The translations under genes were made by a program, and so were the position numbers. A stretch of DNA of 11,285 bases, from assembly GCA_002919115.1 (NCBI GenBank), contig PKER01000262.1:1-11285 (forward strand), read 5' to 3'. Below, in pieces: positions 1-9,022 of this stretch. Under the pieces are notes generated by a model. The model was not told the DNA's origin. It worked only from the letters and a program-made list of their open reading frames with translations, and did no database searches. Positions within the stretch are counted from its first letter, which is position 1. The number at the start of each line of letters is the position of its first letter. Origin of the DNA: a bacterium. Its GTDB lineage: Bacteria > Actinomycetota > Thermoleophilia > Solirubrobacterales > 70-9.

Positions 1-1
1 C

Positions 2-298
2 GCGCAGAGCCTGATCGCGCTCGGCGACCTCGTCGTGAGCGCGGGCGGGACGATGAACCGCGAGGCGGTCGCGCTCGGCACGCCCGTCTACACGATCTTC
101 AGCGGGCGGATGGGCGCGGTGGACGAGCGCCTGATCGCCGAGGGGCTCCTGCGCGTCCTCGACGACCCCGCCGCCCTCGAGCTGCGCAAGCGCGAGCGCC
201 CCGCCGGCGTGCAGAACCCGCGCGACGCGGGGATCCTGGTCGACGCCGCGCTCGCCGCAATCGACCCCGCGAAGTACGCTCGCGCAAGGCGCGCATGA
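2..298 (+). CDS. DUF354-family protein, C-terminal fragment (5' end outside window)
   Basis: The frame is open from the window edge and ends at TGA 296-298, giving 98 visible residues. The Met at position 47 is internal, not a start, because the conserved motif begins upstream of it. The stretch D-L-V-V-S-A-G-G-T-M-N-R-E-A followed by A-L-G-T-P-V matches the nucleotide-sugar-binding region of DUF354 proteins, which share the GT-B-like fold of UDP-GlcNAc 2-epimerases and glycosyltransferases. The rest is a short C-terminal helical part ending in an Arg/Ala-rich tail. The substrate is unknown; the family is often found in envelope or exopolysaccharide loci, which fits the polyprenyl-phosphate sugar transferase 31 bp downstream. 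The family call rests on the glycine-rich motif; any specific reaction would be a guess. Confidence 0.7.
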   Translation, partial: AQSLIALGDLVVSAGGTMNREAVALGTPVYTIFSGRMGAVDERLIAEGLLRVLDDPAALELRKRERPAGVQNPRDAGILVDAALAAIDPAKYARARRA

Positions 299-329
299 CC
301 GCGCGACCGCGAGCGGCCCGCTGGAGCCC

Positions 330-1616
330 ATGCTCGTAGACAGGATCCCCGAGACGATCGATGCGGTGTACGCGTTCGGCGTCGCGGCGCTGCTCGCGCT
401 GCTTTTGGTGCCCGTCGCCGAGTGGGTGGCCCGCCGCGTCGGCGCGATCGACTACCCGAACGAGCGCAGCATCCACACCGAGCCGACGCCCAAGCTGGGC
501 GGGCTCGCGATCCTCGCCGGCGTGCTCGTCGCGGGCATCCTGTTCTTGCCGGACGGCTCGGGCTTCCGCGGCGACGAGACGCGGGCGATCCTGCTCGGCG
601 CGATCGTGATCGCGGCGGTCGGCGTGGTCGACGACATCCTCGAGCTGCATCCCGGCCTCAAGCTGGCGGGCCAGATCGCGGGCGCGGTGATCCCGGTCGG
701 CGCCGGGGTCACGGTGAACTCGTTCACGCTCCCCTTCATCGGCGGGGTGGCGCCCGGGGACGTCGACCTCGTCCTGGGCATCGACCTGGGCGAGGCGCTC
801 ACGGTCTTCGGGATCGTCGCGATCGTCAACGTGATCAACCTGACCGACGGCGTCGACGGCCTCGCCGCGGGCGTCTGCGTGATCTCCGCGACCTCGCTCG
901 CGATCATCGCGCTCTCGCTCGACCGCAACGCCGCCGGCGTCCTGGCCGCGATCACGGCCGGGGCGGCGCTCGGTTTCCTGCGCCACGGCTTCCCGCCGGC
1001 CTCGAGCTTCATGGGCGACACCGGCTCCAACCTGCTCGGCTACCTGCTCGGCTGCGTGGCGATCCAGGGCGCGCTCAAGACCAACGCCGTGGTCGCCCTG
1101 TTCCTGCCGCTTTTGGTGCTGGCCGTGCCGATCCTCGACACCGGCTTCGTGGTCGCCAAGCGCATCAAGTACCGGCAGCCGATCTACCGCGCCGACCGCT
1201 GGCACTTCCACCACCGCCTGGCCAACCTCGGGTTCTCGCAGCGCAAGACGCTCGCCTACCTGTACGGGTGGGCGGCGGTGATGGCGGGGCTCGCGCTCGC
1301 GCTGCGCTTCGTGCCCTACTCGGACGACCGCGGCAACTTCGACCCCGCGTGGACGGTGGTGATGGTGGCCTGCCTGGCGCTCGCCCTGGCGGCGAGCGTG
1401 TACCTGATCGTCGTGCTCGAGATCCTCAAGCTGCGGCGCGTGCGGTGGCGGCAGATGGTGCGCGTGGGGATGCCCGTGAGCGGTCAGGAGGAGATCGACC
1501 ACCGGGTGGCCGACGAGCTGGAGACCGGCGAGTTCCGCGCGGTCGATCCCGAGACCGGCGAGTACCGGGCGCTCGACCCCGACACGGGGGAGTTCCGGCG
1601 CGTCGGGGACGGGTAG
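330..1616 (+). CDS. wecA: Polyprenyl-phosphate GlcNAc-1-phosphate transferase (MraY/WecA superfamily, WecA/TagO type)
   Basis: A 428-residue multi-pass membrane enzyme that should transfer a sugar-1-phosphate, probably GlcNAc-1-P, from a UDP-sugar to undecaprenyl or decaprenyl phosphate, the first step of cell-wall glycan or teichoic-acid-like linkage synthesis. Superfamily motifs appear in order: D101-D102 in DDILEL; N-V-I-N-L-T-D-G-V-D-G at 167-177 with Asp173 and Asp176; M-G-D-T-G-S at 228-233; and the cytoplasmic H-F-H-H-R-L at 292-297. The HxHH motif is typical of WecA/TagO enzymes rather than MraY. About ten hydrophobic segments are visible. The ATG at 330 has GGAG at 323-326. The family usually ends near residue 370; here a hydrophilic tail of about 55 residues carries three decapeptide repeats. 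The rfe gene next to the atp operon in Mycobacterium is a known parallel. The exact donor sugar is not proven. Confidence 0.88.
   Translation: MLVDRIPETIDAVYAFGVAALLALLLVPVAEWVARRVGAIDYPNERSIHTEPTPKLGGLAILAGVLVAGILFLPDGSGFRGDETRAILLGAIVIAAVGVVDDILELHPGLKLAGQIAGAVIPVGAGVTVNSFTLPFIGGVAPGDVDLVLGIDLGEALTVFGIVAIVNVINLTDGVDGLAAGVCVISATSLAIIALSLDRNAAGVLAAITAGAALGFLRHGFPPASSFMGDTGSNLLGYLLGCVAIQGALKTNAVVALFLPLLVLAVPILDTGFVVAKRIKYRQPIYRADRWHFHHRLANLGFSQRKTLAYLYGWAAVMAGLALALRFVPYSDDRGNFDPAWTVVMVACLALALAASVYLIVVLEILKLRRVRWRQMVRVGMPVSGQEEIDHRVADELETGEFRAVDPETGEYRALDPDTGEFRRVGDG
1521..1610 (+). repeat. Three 30-bp in-frame repeats in the wecA-like 3' end
   Basis: Three adjacent 30-bp units (1521-1550, 1551-1580, 1581-1610) encode the decapeptide pattern [ED]-T-G-E-[FY]-R-x-[VL]-[DG]-[PD]. 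Units 1 and 2 are nearly identical at the DNA level. Unit 3 has diverged mostly at third positions while its first six residues stay conserved (D-T-G-E-F-R), which suggests the peptide, not only the DNA, is under constraint. The repeats sit in the hydrophilic tail after the last membrane segment and finish just before the stop codon. Confidence 0.85.
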
Positions 1617-1823
1617 CCGGAAGCTAGTGCGGAAGGCGCACAAACCGCCGTTTTCGGCATCGTTGCGAACGTTACGACCCCTGAGAGTGCGCGTGATCGT
1701 CCCAAATTCAGATATATTCGTCGCCGCGCCGCGCGGGGCTGGCGAGGTGCGCCTCCCGGAGCGGCTAGCTCTTCCTTTGGCTCCTTTATCGAGCACCCTT
1801 GTTCTCTCATTCCAGAGACTCCG
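1617..1823 (+). promoter_or_regulatory. Intergenic region with probable atp operon promoter
   Basis: This 207-bp stretch has no convincing gene and is visibly richer in A/T than either side. T-A-T-A-T-T at 1713-1718 is one mismatch from a TATAAT -10 box and lies in the most AT-rich island (1701-1719), 105 bp before the atpZ-like start. No good -35 box lies 16-18 bp upstream, so the exact promoter is uncertain. Two small perfect inverted repeats follow the wecA stop: GTGCG-gaagg-CGCAC at 1627-1641 and GCCG-TTTT-CGGC at 1647-1658. Neither is a classical terminator, as no T-run directly follows a stem. CGTT-GCG-AACG at 1661-1671 is a further short inverted repeat. From 1767 to 1812 the leader is pyrimidine-rich. 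Confidence 0.35.
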
Positions 1824-2021
1824 ATGAATTCGGGCCGTCCCGTTCGGGTCGACGCGGCCAGTGCCGGTATGCAGGTGATCGGTGCGATCGTCGCCTGCGC
1901 GGCCGCGGGCTACGGGATCGGCAGCCTGGTGGGACTGGCGGTCCCGCTGGGCCTGCTTGGCCTGTTCGTCGGCGTCTTCGTGGGTCTTGCACTTGTCTAC
2001 GTTCGCTATAGACGGATCTAG
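1824..2021 (+). CDS. AtpZ/AtpI-family small membrane protein
   Basis: A 65-residue protein with two hydrophobic segments (about 15-36 and 38-58) and a basic end (R-Y-R-R). The glycine pattern G-Y-G-I-G followed by G-L-x-V-P-L-G-L-L-G-x-x-x-G matches the two-helix hairpin of AtpZ-type proteins at the head of many bacterial atp operons, although the usual Asp after the first Gly cluster is Val here. Family members have been linked to Mg2+/Ca2+ supply and to c-ring assembly of the F-ATPase. The ATG at 1824 is the only sensible start; upstream pairing to 16S rRNA is weak (AGAG near 1814). First gene of the atp cluster; 28 bp separate it from the next gene. Confidence 0.65.
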   Translation: MNSGRPVRVDAASAGMQVIGAIVACAAAGYGIGSLVGLAVPLGLLGLFVGVFVGLALVYVRYRRI

Positions 2022-2049
2022 CTCAGACTCCCGGTTGACGGGGGTGGGC

Positions 2050-2430
2050 ATGGTCCGCTACGCGGACCTGCCGCTGCTCGTCATCGCGCTTGGCGTGTTC
2101 ATCGCGGCCGACCTGCCCGCCCTGGGCTTCGCGGTCGCCGCGGCCGCCTGGATCGCGCAGCGCGCGATCAGCGCCTACGCCGAGCGGCGCACCAAGGCGG
2201 CGCTGGCGGCCGGCGACCGCCGCACCGCGTTCCGCACCACGGCGGTCTCCACGCTGGGCCGCGTCTGGCTGGTCTCAGCGTCCGTCCTGCTCGTCGGCCT
2301 GCTCGCCGACCGCGAGGACGGGCTCGCCGCCGCCATCCTCGCCGCCGCGCTGTTCACCGCCCAGTTCGGTGGTGCCGCGCTTTCGCATCTGATGTCTTCC
2401 GACGAAGACGGAAAGGACACCTCCCGTTGA
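2050..2430 (+). CDS. AtpI-like membrane protein (ATP synthase subunit I type)
   Basis: A 126-residue protein with four likely membrane segments (about 5-20, 22-38, 70-87, 91-113), a basic cytoplasmic loop between segments 2 and 3 (A-E-R-R-T-K, then D-R-R), and an acidic C-terminal tail. Size, topology and position directly before atpB fit the poorly conserved AtpI/subunit I group, whose members assist c-ring assembly. No diagnostic motif is visible, so the call rests on topology and context. The ATG at 2050 is preferred; an in-frame GTG at 2044 would add two residues. The open frame reaches back to 1882 but overlaps the preceding gene, so the upstream part is not accepted. Its stop overlaps the atpB start, suggesting translational coupling. 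Confidence 0.55.
   Translation: MVRYADLPLLVIALGVFIAADLPALGFAVAAAAWIAQRAISAYAERRTKAALAAGDRRTAFRTTAVSTLGRVWLVSASVLLVGLLADREDGLAAAILAAALFTAQFGGAALSHLMSSDEDGKDTSR
2411..2429 (+). promoter_or_regulatory. Ribosome binding site and TTG start of atpB, overlapping the upstream stop
   Basis: GAAAGGA at 2411-2417 lies nine bases before the TTG at 2427-2429. The TTG shares bases with the TGA stop of the preceding gene (2428-2430). No ATG or GTG lies nearby in this frame, so the Shine-Dalgarno-like sequence fixes the unusual TTG start and implies termination-reinitiation coupling. Confidence 0.65.
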
Positions 2431-3338
2431 GCACCAAGGCCAAGGTCTGGCTCGCTGTCGGCATCTACCTCGGGATCACGGTGATCCTGCTCCTGCTCCT
2501 CGGCAACGAGGGCCGCAACGAGCACTTCCAGCCGCAGAACGAGTTCAAGCTCGAGCCGTGGATCGAGATCGAGATCGCTGGGATCGACTTCTCGATCAAC
2601 CGCGCGGTCTTCTACCTCGCGCTCGCCAGCGTGCTGACCATCTCCACGATGGTCTTCCTCGCGAACCGCATGCAGCGTGAGCCGAACAAGGTACAGATGG
2701 CGGTCGAGCTGGTCTACGACCTCGTCCGCAACAACATCACCCGCGGCAACATCCCCGACGAGGAGCTCGCGCGCCGTTGGTTCCCCTACATCGCGGGCCT
2801 GTTCTTCTTCATCTGGTTCTCGAACCTGCTCGGCTACCTGCCGCTTCCGACGAACACCGAGCACACCGTGAACATCTTCGGGCTCGAGCTGCCGACGCTC
2901 GCGATCTACGCGGCCACGGCGAACATCTCGATCCCCGTGGTGCTGGCGCTCGTCTCCACGGTCGCCTACCACGTGGAGGGCATCCGCAAGAAGGGGTTCT
3001 TCCCGTACCTCGCGAGCTGGCTGCCGGCTGGCCTGGAGTCGATGAACCCGTTCGGCAAGGCGGCGATCTGGCTGATCGAGGCGGTCTCCCACTTCGTCCG
3101 CCCGATCTCGCTCTCCGTACGACTTTTCGCGAACATCCTGGCCGGGCACCTGCTCATCCTGTTCATGGCCGGCGGCCTGGCGGTGCTGCTCGGCCTGGCC
3201 GCCCTCGGGGCGCTCACGTTCCCGATGGCGTTCGCGTTCTTCGTCTTCGAGATCGGCCTGGTGGCAACCCTCCAGGCGTTCATCTTCTCGACCTTGACAG
3301 CGATCTACATCGGTGGTGCGACCGCCGAGGCACACTAG
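2427..3338 (+). CDS. atpB: F1Fo-ATP synthase subunit a
   Basis: The 303-residue integral membrane subunit forms the two proton half-channels against the c-ring. A first membrane helix (about 7-25) is followed by a polar region (27-55) and further hydrophobic helices. The family signature S-L-S-V-R-L-F-A-N at 228-236 contains Arg232, equivalent to the essential Arg210 of E. coli. The last helix carries T-L-Q-A-F-I-F with Gln283 matching E. coli Gln252. Position 241, nine residues after the key Arg, is His where E. coli has Glu219, and a Glu (275) lies in the last helix near where E. coli has His245. This resembles the compensating swap known from mitochondrial and other bacterial a subunits. 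The TTG start overlaps the upstream stop by four bases; 21 bp separate it from atpE. Confidence 0.97.
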   Translation: MSTKAKVWLAVGIYLGITVILLLLLGNEGRNEHFQPQNEFKLEPWIEIEIAGIDFSINRAVFYLALASVLTISTMVFLANRMQREPNKVQMAVELVYDLVRNNITRGNIPDEELARRWFPYIAGLFFFIWFSNLLGYLPLPTNTEHTVNIFGLELPTLAIYAATANISIPVVLALVSTVAYHVEGIRKKGFFPYLASWLPAGLESMNPFGKAAIWLIEAVSHFVRPISLSVRLFANILAGHLLILFMAGGLAVLLGLAALGALTFPMAFAFFVFEIGLVATLQAFIFSTLTAIYIGGATAEAH

Positions 3339-3340
3339 GA

Positions 3341-3349
3341 AAGAAGGAG
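3341..3349 (+). promoter_or_regulatory. Strong ribosome binding site of atpE
   Basis: AAGAAGGAG, ten bases before the ATG, is the strongest Shine-Dalgarno match in the window together with that of atpD. This fits the need for about ten or more c subunits per complex, whereas several single-copy subunits here have weak or no visible sites. Confidence 0.75.
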
Positions 3350-3359
3350 TTACTCACCA

Positions 3360-3629
3360 ATGGACGCATTGATCCCAATCGCGCAGGCGGCGGCTGAGGG
3401 CGTCACCAACGACGGCCTGAAGTCGATCGCGCTGGGCGTGGGCGCCGGGCTCGGCTCGATCGGCGCGGGCATCGGCATCGGCATCATCTTCGGCAAGGAG
3501 ATCGAGGCTGTGGCGCGTCAGCCCGAGATGGCCAGCGAGCTGCAGTCCATCCGCTGGCTGGGCTTCGCGCTCACCGAGGCTGTCGCGTTCTACACGTTCA
3601 TCTTCGGCCTCATCGCGTTCTTCCTCTAA
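3360..3629 (+). CDS. atpE: F1Fo-ATP synthase subunit c
   Basis: An 89-residue hairpin protein that forms the rotating c-ring. Helix 1 (about 20-45) carries an extended glycine ladder: G26, G28, G30, G32, G35, G37, G39 and G41. The polar loop R-Q-P is at 53-55. Helix 2 (about 65-88) carries the ion-binding carboxylate Glu73 in A-L-T-E-A-V-A-F-Y. Compared with the Na+-type c subunit of Ilyobacter, the Gln ligand of helix 1 is replaced by Ile and the Ser after the Glu by Ala, so the ring is expected to bind H+. The N-terminus (1-18) is polar and Ala-rich and slightly longer than in E. coli (79 residues in total). Strong ribosome binding site; atpF starts four bases after the stop. Confidence 0.97.
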   Translation: MDALIPIAQAAAEGVTNDGLKSIALGVGAGLGSIGAGIGIGIIFGKEIEAVARQPEMASELQSIRWLGFALTEAVAFYTFIFGLIAFFL

Positions 3630-3633
3630 GGCC

Positions 3634-4311
3634 GTGAGGCTCGTAGTCGAAAAGCCCAACGCGCTGCGGCTCGCGCTGCTTGCGGGCACCGCGGTGCTCG
3701 CGCTGCTGGCGCTTCTGGGCGTCGCGCCCGACGCGCTCGCGGCGGATGAGGCCGGCGCGGAGGACGAGGGCGGCAGCTTCCTCGTCTCGCCGGCGCTTGG
3801 GCTCATGTTCTGGACGCTGCTCGCGTTCGGCGTGACCATGTGGGTGCTCTCCAAGGTCGCCTTCCCGCGCATCGGCGAGTGGCTGGAGAAGCGCGCCGCC
3901 TCGATCCGCGAGGAGCTCGAGGCCGCCGAGCGCCAGCGCAAGGAGGCCAACGAGCTGCTCGCCGAGTACCGCGCCCGGCTGACCGAGGCGCGCGAGCAGG
4001 CCGACGACATCGTCGCCCGCGCCCGCAAGGCGGCCGAGGCCGCCATCGCGGAGGCGACGGAGGAGGGCAAGGCCAAGCGCGAGGAGCTCGTCGCGGCGGC
4101 CCGCAAGGACATCGAGGCCGAGACGCGCCGCTCGATCGAGCAGCTCCGCAAGGAGGTCGCGGACCTCACCGTGCTCGCCACGGAGAAGGTCACGCGCAAG
4201 TCGCTGAGCGACGCCGACCACCAGCGGCTCATCGAGGAGGCGCTCGCCGAGGTCGACTTCTCGGCGCTCGTCGGCGACGCCGCCGAGGGCAACGGAGGCA
4301 CGCAGAACTAG
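3634..4311 (+). CDS. atpF: F1Fo-ATP synthase subunit b
   Basis: A 225-residue peripheral-stalk subunit. The canonical membrane anchor is at about 53-74 (A-L-G-L-M-F-W-T-L-L-A-F-G-V), ending in V-A-F-P-R-I. A long charged coiled coil (about 80-190) follows, then a C-terminal part (191-225) expected to bind delta. Unusually, residues 9-36 form an additional hydrophobic segment ending in A-L-A then A-D-E-A, which looks like a cleavable signal peptide, with an acidic linker (D-E-A-G-A-E-D-E) before the true anchor. E. coli b is 156 residues. The GTG at 3634 is the first start after atpE; AAGG overlapping the atpE stop is close to it. Starting later would lose the signal-like part, so the exact N-terminus is less sure than the identity. 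Delta is encoded separately, unlike the mycobacterial fusion. Confidence 0.93.
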   Translation: MRLVVEKPNALRLALLAGTAVLALLALLGVAPDALAADEAGAEDEGGSFLVSPALGLMFWTLLAFGVTMWVLSKVAFPRIGEWLEKRAASIREELEAAERQRKEANELLAEYRARLTEAREQADDIVARARKAAEAAIAEATEEGKAKREELVAAARKDIEAETRRSIEQLRKEVADLTVLATEKVTRKSLSDADHQRLIEEALAEVDFSALVGDAAEGNGGTQN

Positions 4312-4845
4312 ATGGAAGAAGTAGCTCGGGTATACGCCGAGGCGCTGTTCGGCGTCGCGAAGGAGACCGGGAAGCTCGAGAGCATCCACGAGCAGCTCGG
4401 CCAGTTCGCCGACGCGGTGAACACGAACCGGGACCTGCAGGTCTTTTTGTTCAGCCCCTACTTCTCCTCCGCGGAGAAGCGGGATGGGATCGGCCGGATG
4501 ATCTCCGGGGGCGAGCCCGAGCTCGTGAACTTCCTGGAGCTGCTCGCCGAGAAGCACCGCATGCCCGCGATCTTCCGGATCCGCGCGGCGTTCGACGAGC
4601 TCTGGGCCGAGGAGAACAAGCGCCTCGAGGTGCGCCTCACCTCAGCGGTACCCTTGGATCAGGCGGTGGTGAGCCGCGTCGGTGCCGAGATCGAGCGCCG
4701 CACCGGCAGAAAGGTCGACCTCTCCAGCGAGGTCGACGAGGGCATCCTCGGCGGCCTCGTCCTGCGCGTCGGCAACAAGGTCCTCGACGCGAGCGTGCGG
4801 TCGAAACTGGAGAGATTGAGAAAGGAAGTCGCGCAAGCGGCTTGA
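4312..4845 (+). CDS. atpH: F1Fo-ATP synthase subunit delta
   Basis: A 177-residue stator cap protein (OSCP family) linking the top of F1 to subunit b. The N-terminal helical domain starts with V-A-R-V-Y-A-E-A-L-F (4-13). The C-terminal signature D-E-G-I-L-G-G-L-V-L-R-V-G-N is at 142-155, followed by a basic tail helix. Length is normal for the family. The ATG follows the atpF stop with no gap (TAG-ATG), and GGAGG at 4294-4298 lies inside the end of atpF, 13 bases upstream. A 42-bp spacer precedes atpA. Confidence 0.95.
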   Translation: MEEVARVYAEALFGVAKETGKLESIHEQLGQFADAVNTNRDLQVFLFSPYFSSAEKRDGIGRMISGGEPELVNFLELLAEKHRMPAIFRIRAAFDELWAEENKRLEVRLTSAVPLDQAVVSRVGAEIERRTGRKVDLSSEVDEGILGGLVLRVGNKVLDASVRSKLERLRKEVAQAA

Positions 4846-4874
4846 CGCAACTTTCCCCCTCGGGAATCTGATTT

Positions 4875-4879
4875 AGGAG
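4875..4879 (+). promoter_or_regulatory. Ribosome binding site fixing the GTG start of atpA
   Basis: AGGAG lies eight bases before the GTG at 4888 in a short A-rich leader. It supports this GTG rather than any downstream codon as the start of the alpha subunit. Confidence 0.7.
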
Positions 4880-4887
4880 CGAGAAGA

Positions 4888-6507
<1,620 letters not shown>

Positions 6508-6570
6508 GAAGGCCGCGCGCGGGCGCAGGCCCGCTGCTGACCGGCCGGCGAAGCCGACCCGACCAACCCG
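6508..6570 (+). other. atpA-atpG spacer with a small GC hairpin
   Basis: The longest spacer inside the structural atp genes (63 bp) contains a perfect inverted repeat GCGGGC-gcag-GCCCGC at 6519-6534 and a shorter CGGC-gaa-GCCG at about 6547-6557. No T-run follows, so it is not a classical terminator. No clear Shine-Dalgarno sequence precedes the atpG ATG; the 15 bases before it are C/A-rich. It could be an mRNA processing or translation-tuning element, or a chance GC palindrome. Confidence 0.35.
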
Positions 6571-7491
6571 ATGGCAAGTCAGAAGGAAGTCAAGAACCGC
6601 ATCGCGAGCGTGAAGAACATTCACAAGATCACGCGCGCGATGGAGATGGTCGCGGCGGCGCGGCTGCGGCGCGCCGAGCAGCGCATCGAGCACATGCGCC
6701 CCTACGCGCAGGCGATCCGCAAGATGACGCGCGAGGTCGCCGAGGCGTCGCAGGGCGGCGCGTCGCGGGTGGCGCTCCTGCAGACCCGCGACGAGATCAA
6801 GCGCGTCGGCATCGTGCTCGTCACCGGCGACCGCGGCCTCGCCGGCGCCTTCAACACGAACATCATCCGCGAGGGCCTGCGCCTCAAGGCCGAGTACGAG
6901 CGGGAGGGCACCGAGGTGAGCTTCCGCGTCGTCGGCCGCCGCGGCAACTCGACGCTCACCTTCCGCGGCGAGGAAGTCGACGCCGCGTACACCGGCTTCA
7001 CCGACCGCCCCGGCTTCGCGAACGCGCGCGAGATCTCCCGTGATCTCGTGACCGCCTTCCGCGACGCCGAGGTCGACAAGGTCGAGCTCATCTACAACCG
7101 GTACGTCTCGCCGCTCACGCAGTACGTGCGGCGGCACACGCTCCTGCCGCTCTCGCAGGCGGAGGTGTGGGGCGAGGGCGTCGTCGCCGACGACGCGCCC
7201 GCCGACGAGGAGCTCGCCGAGGCGCACCGGCGCTCCGACCTGATCTACGAGCCGGACGCGGAGGAGCTGCTGCCCCAGCTCATCGAGGAGTACGTCGACC
7301 TCTCCGTGTTCCGCGCGCTGCTCGAGTCGGCCGCCTCCGAGCACGGGGCGCGGATGACGGCGATGCGCAACGCGTCGGAGAACGCCGACGCGATGATCGA
7401 CCGGCTGACGCTCGAGATGAACCGTGCGCGCCAGGCGGAGATCACGCAGGAAATCTTGGAAGTGGTAGCGGGCGCGGAGGCGCTCGGCTAG
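6571..7491 (+). CDS. atpG: F1Fo-ATP synthase subunit gamma
   Basis: The 306-residue central rotor shaft. The N-terminal coiled-coil helix contains I-A-S-V-K-N-I-H-K-I-T-R-A-M-E-M-V (11-27). The Rossmann-like core includes V-T-G-D-R-G-L-A-G-A-F-N (84-95). The C-terminal helix ends in the family signature I-T-Q-E-I-L-E-V-V-A-G-A (291-302). Compared with E. coli gamma (about 287 residues) there is a longer acidic linker around 200-222, before L-I-Y-E-P. The ATG at 6571 begins the conserved N-terminus directly, so the start is secure even without a visible ribosome binding site. 22 bp to atpD. Confidence 0.97.
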   Translation: MASQKEVKNRIASVKNIHKITRAMEMVAAARLRRAEQRIEHMRPYAQAIRKMTREVAEASQGGASRVALLQTRDEIKRVGIVLVTGDRGLAGAFNTNIIREGLRLKAEYEREGTEVSFRVVGRRGNSTLTFRGEEVDAAYTGFTDRPGFANAREISRDLVTAFRDAEVDKVELIYNRYVSPLTQYVRRHTLLPLSQAEVWGEGVVADDAPADEELAEAHRRSDLIYEPDAEELLPQLIEEYVDLSVFRALLESAASEHGARMTAMRNASENADAMIDRLTLEMNRARQAEITQEILEVVAGAEALG

Positions 7492-7513
7492 ACGCCCGCA
7501 ACGAAGGAGAAAC

Positions 7514-9016
<1,503 letters not shown>

Positions 9017-9022
9017 GCCCCC

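Noticed and set aside
1627..1658. Candidate intrinsic terminator after the wecA-like gene
   Set aside because: The stems are only five and four base pairs and the T-run is in a loop rather than after a stem; too weak to call as a terminator.
1627..1827. 66-codon frame ending in an ATGA overlap with the atpZ-like gene
   Set aside because: The overlap is tempting, but the frame uses TTA, ATA, AGA, CTA and TCA codons unlike all real genes here and encodes no recognisable protein; it lies in the AT-richer promoter region.
1882..2049. Upstream extension of the AtpI-like frame
   Set aside because: It would overlap most of the atpZ-like gene; the extra residues are Arg/Ser/Trp-rich shadow sequence and the hydrophobic pattern starts only after 2050.
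99..2051. 650-codon open frame on the minus strand
   Set aside because: It lies antisense to the wecA-like gene and its neighbours and has low-complexity Arg/Asp/Glu/Ala composition with no domain; typical shadow of high third-position GC.
3294..3299. Perfect TTGACA -35 hexamer near the end of atpB
   Set aside because: No -10-like hexamer occurs at 16-18 bp; the sequence there is GC-rich coding DNA, so an internal atpE promoter is not supported.
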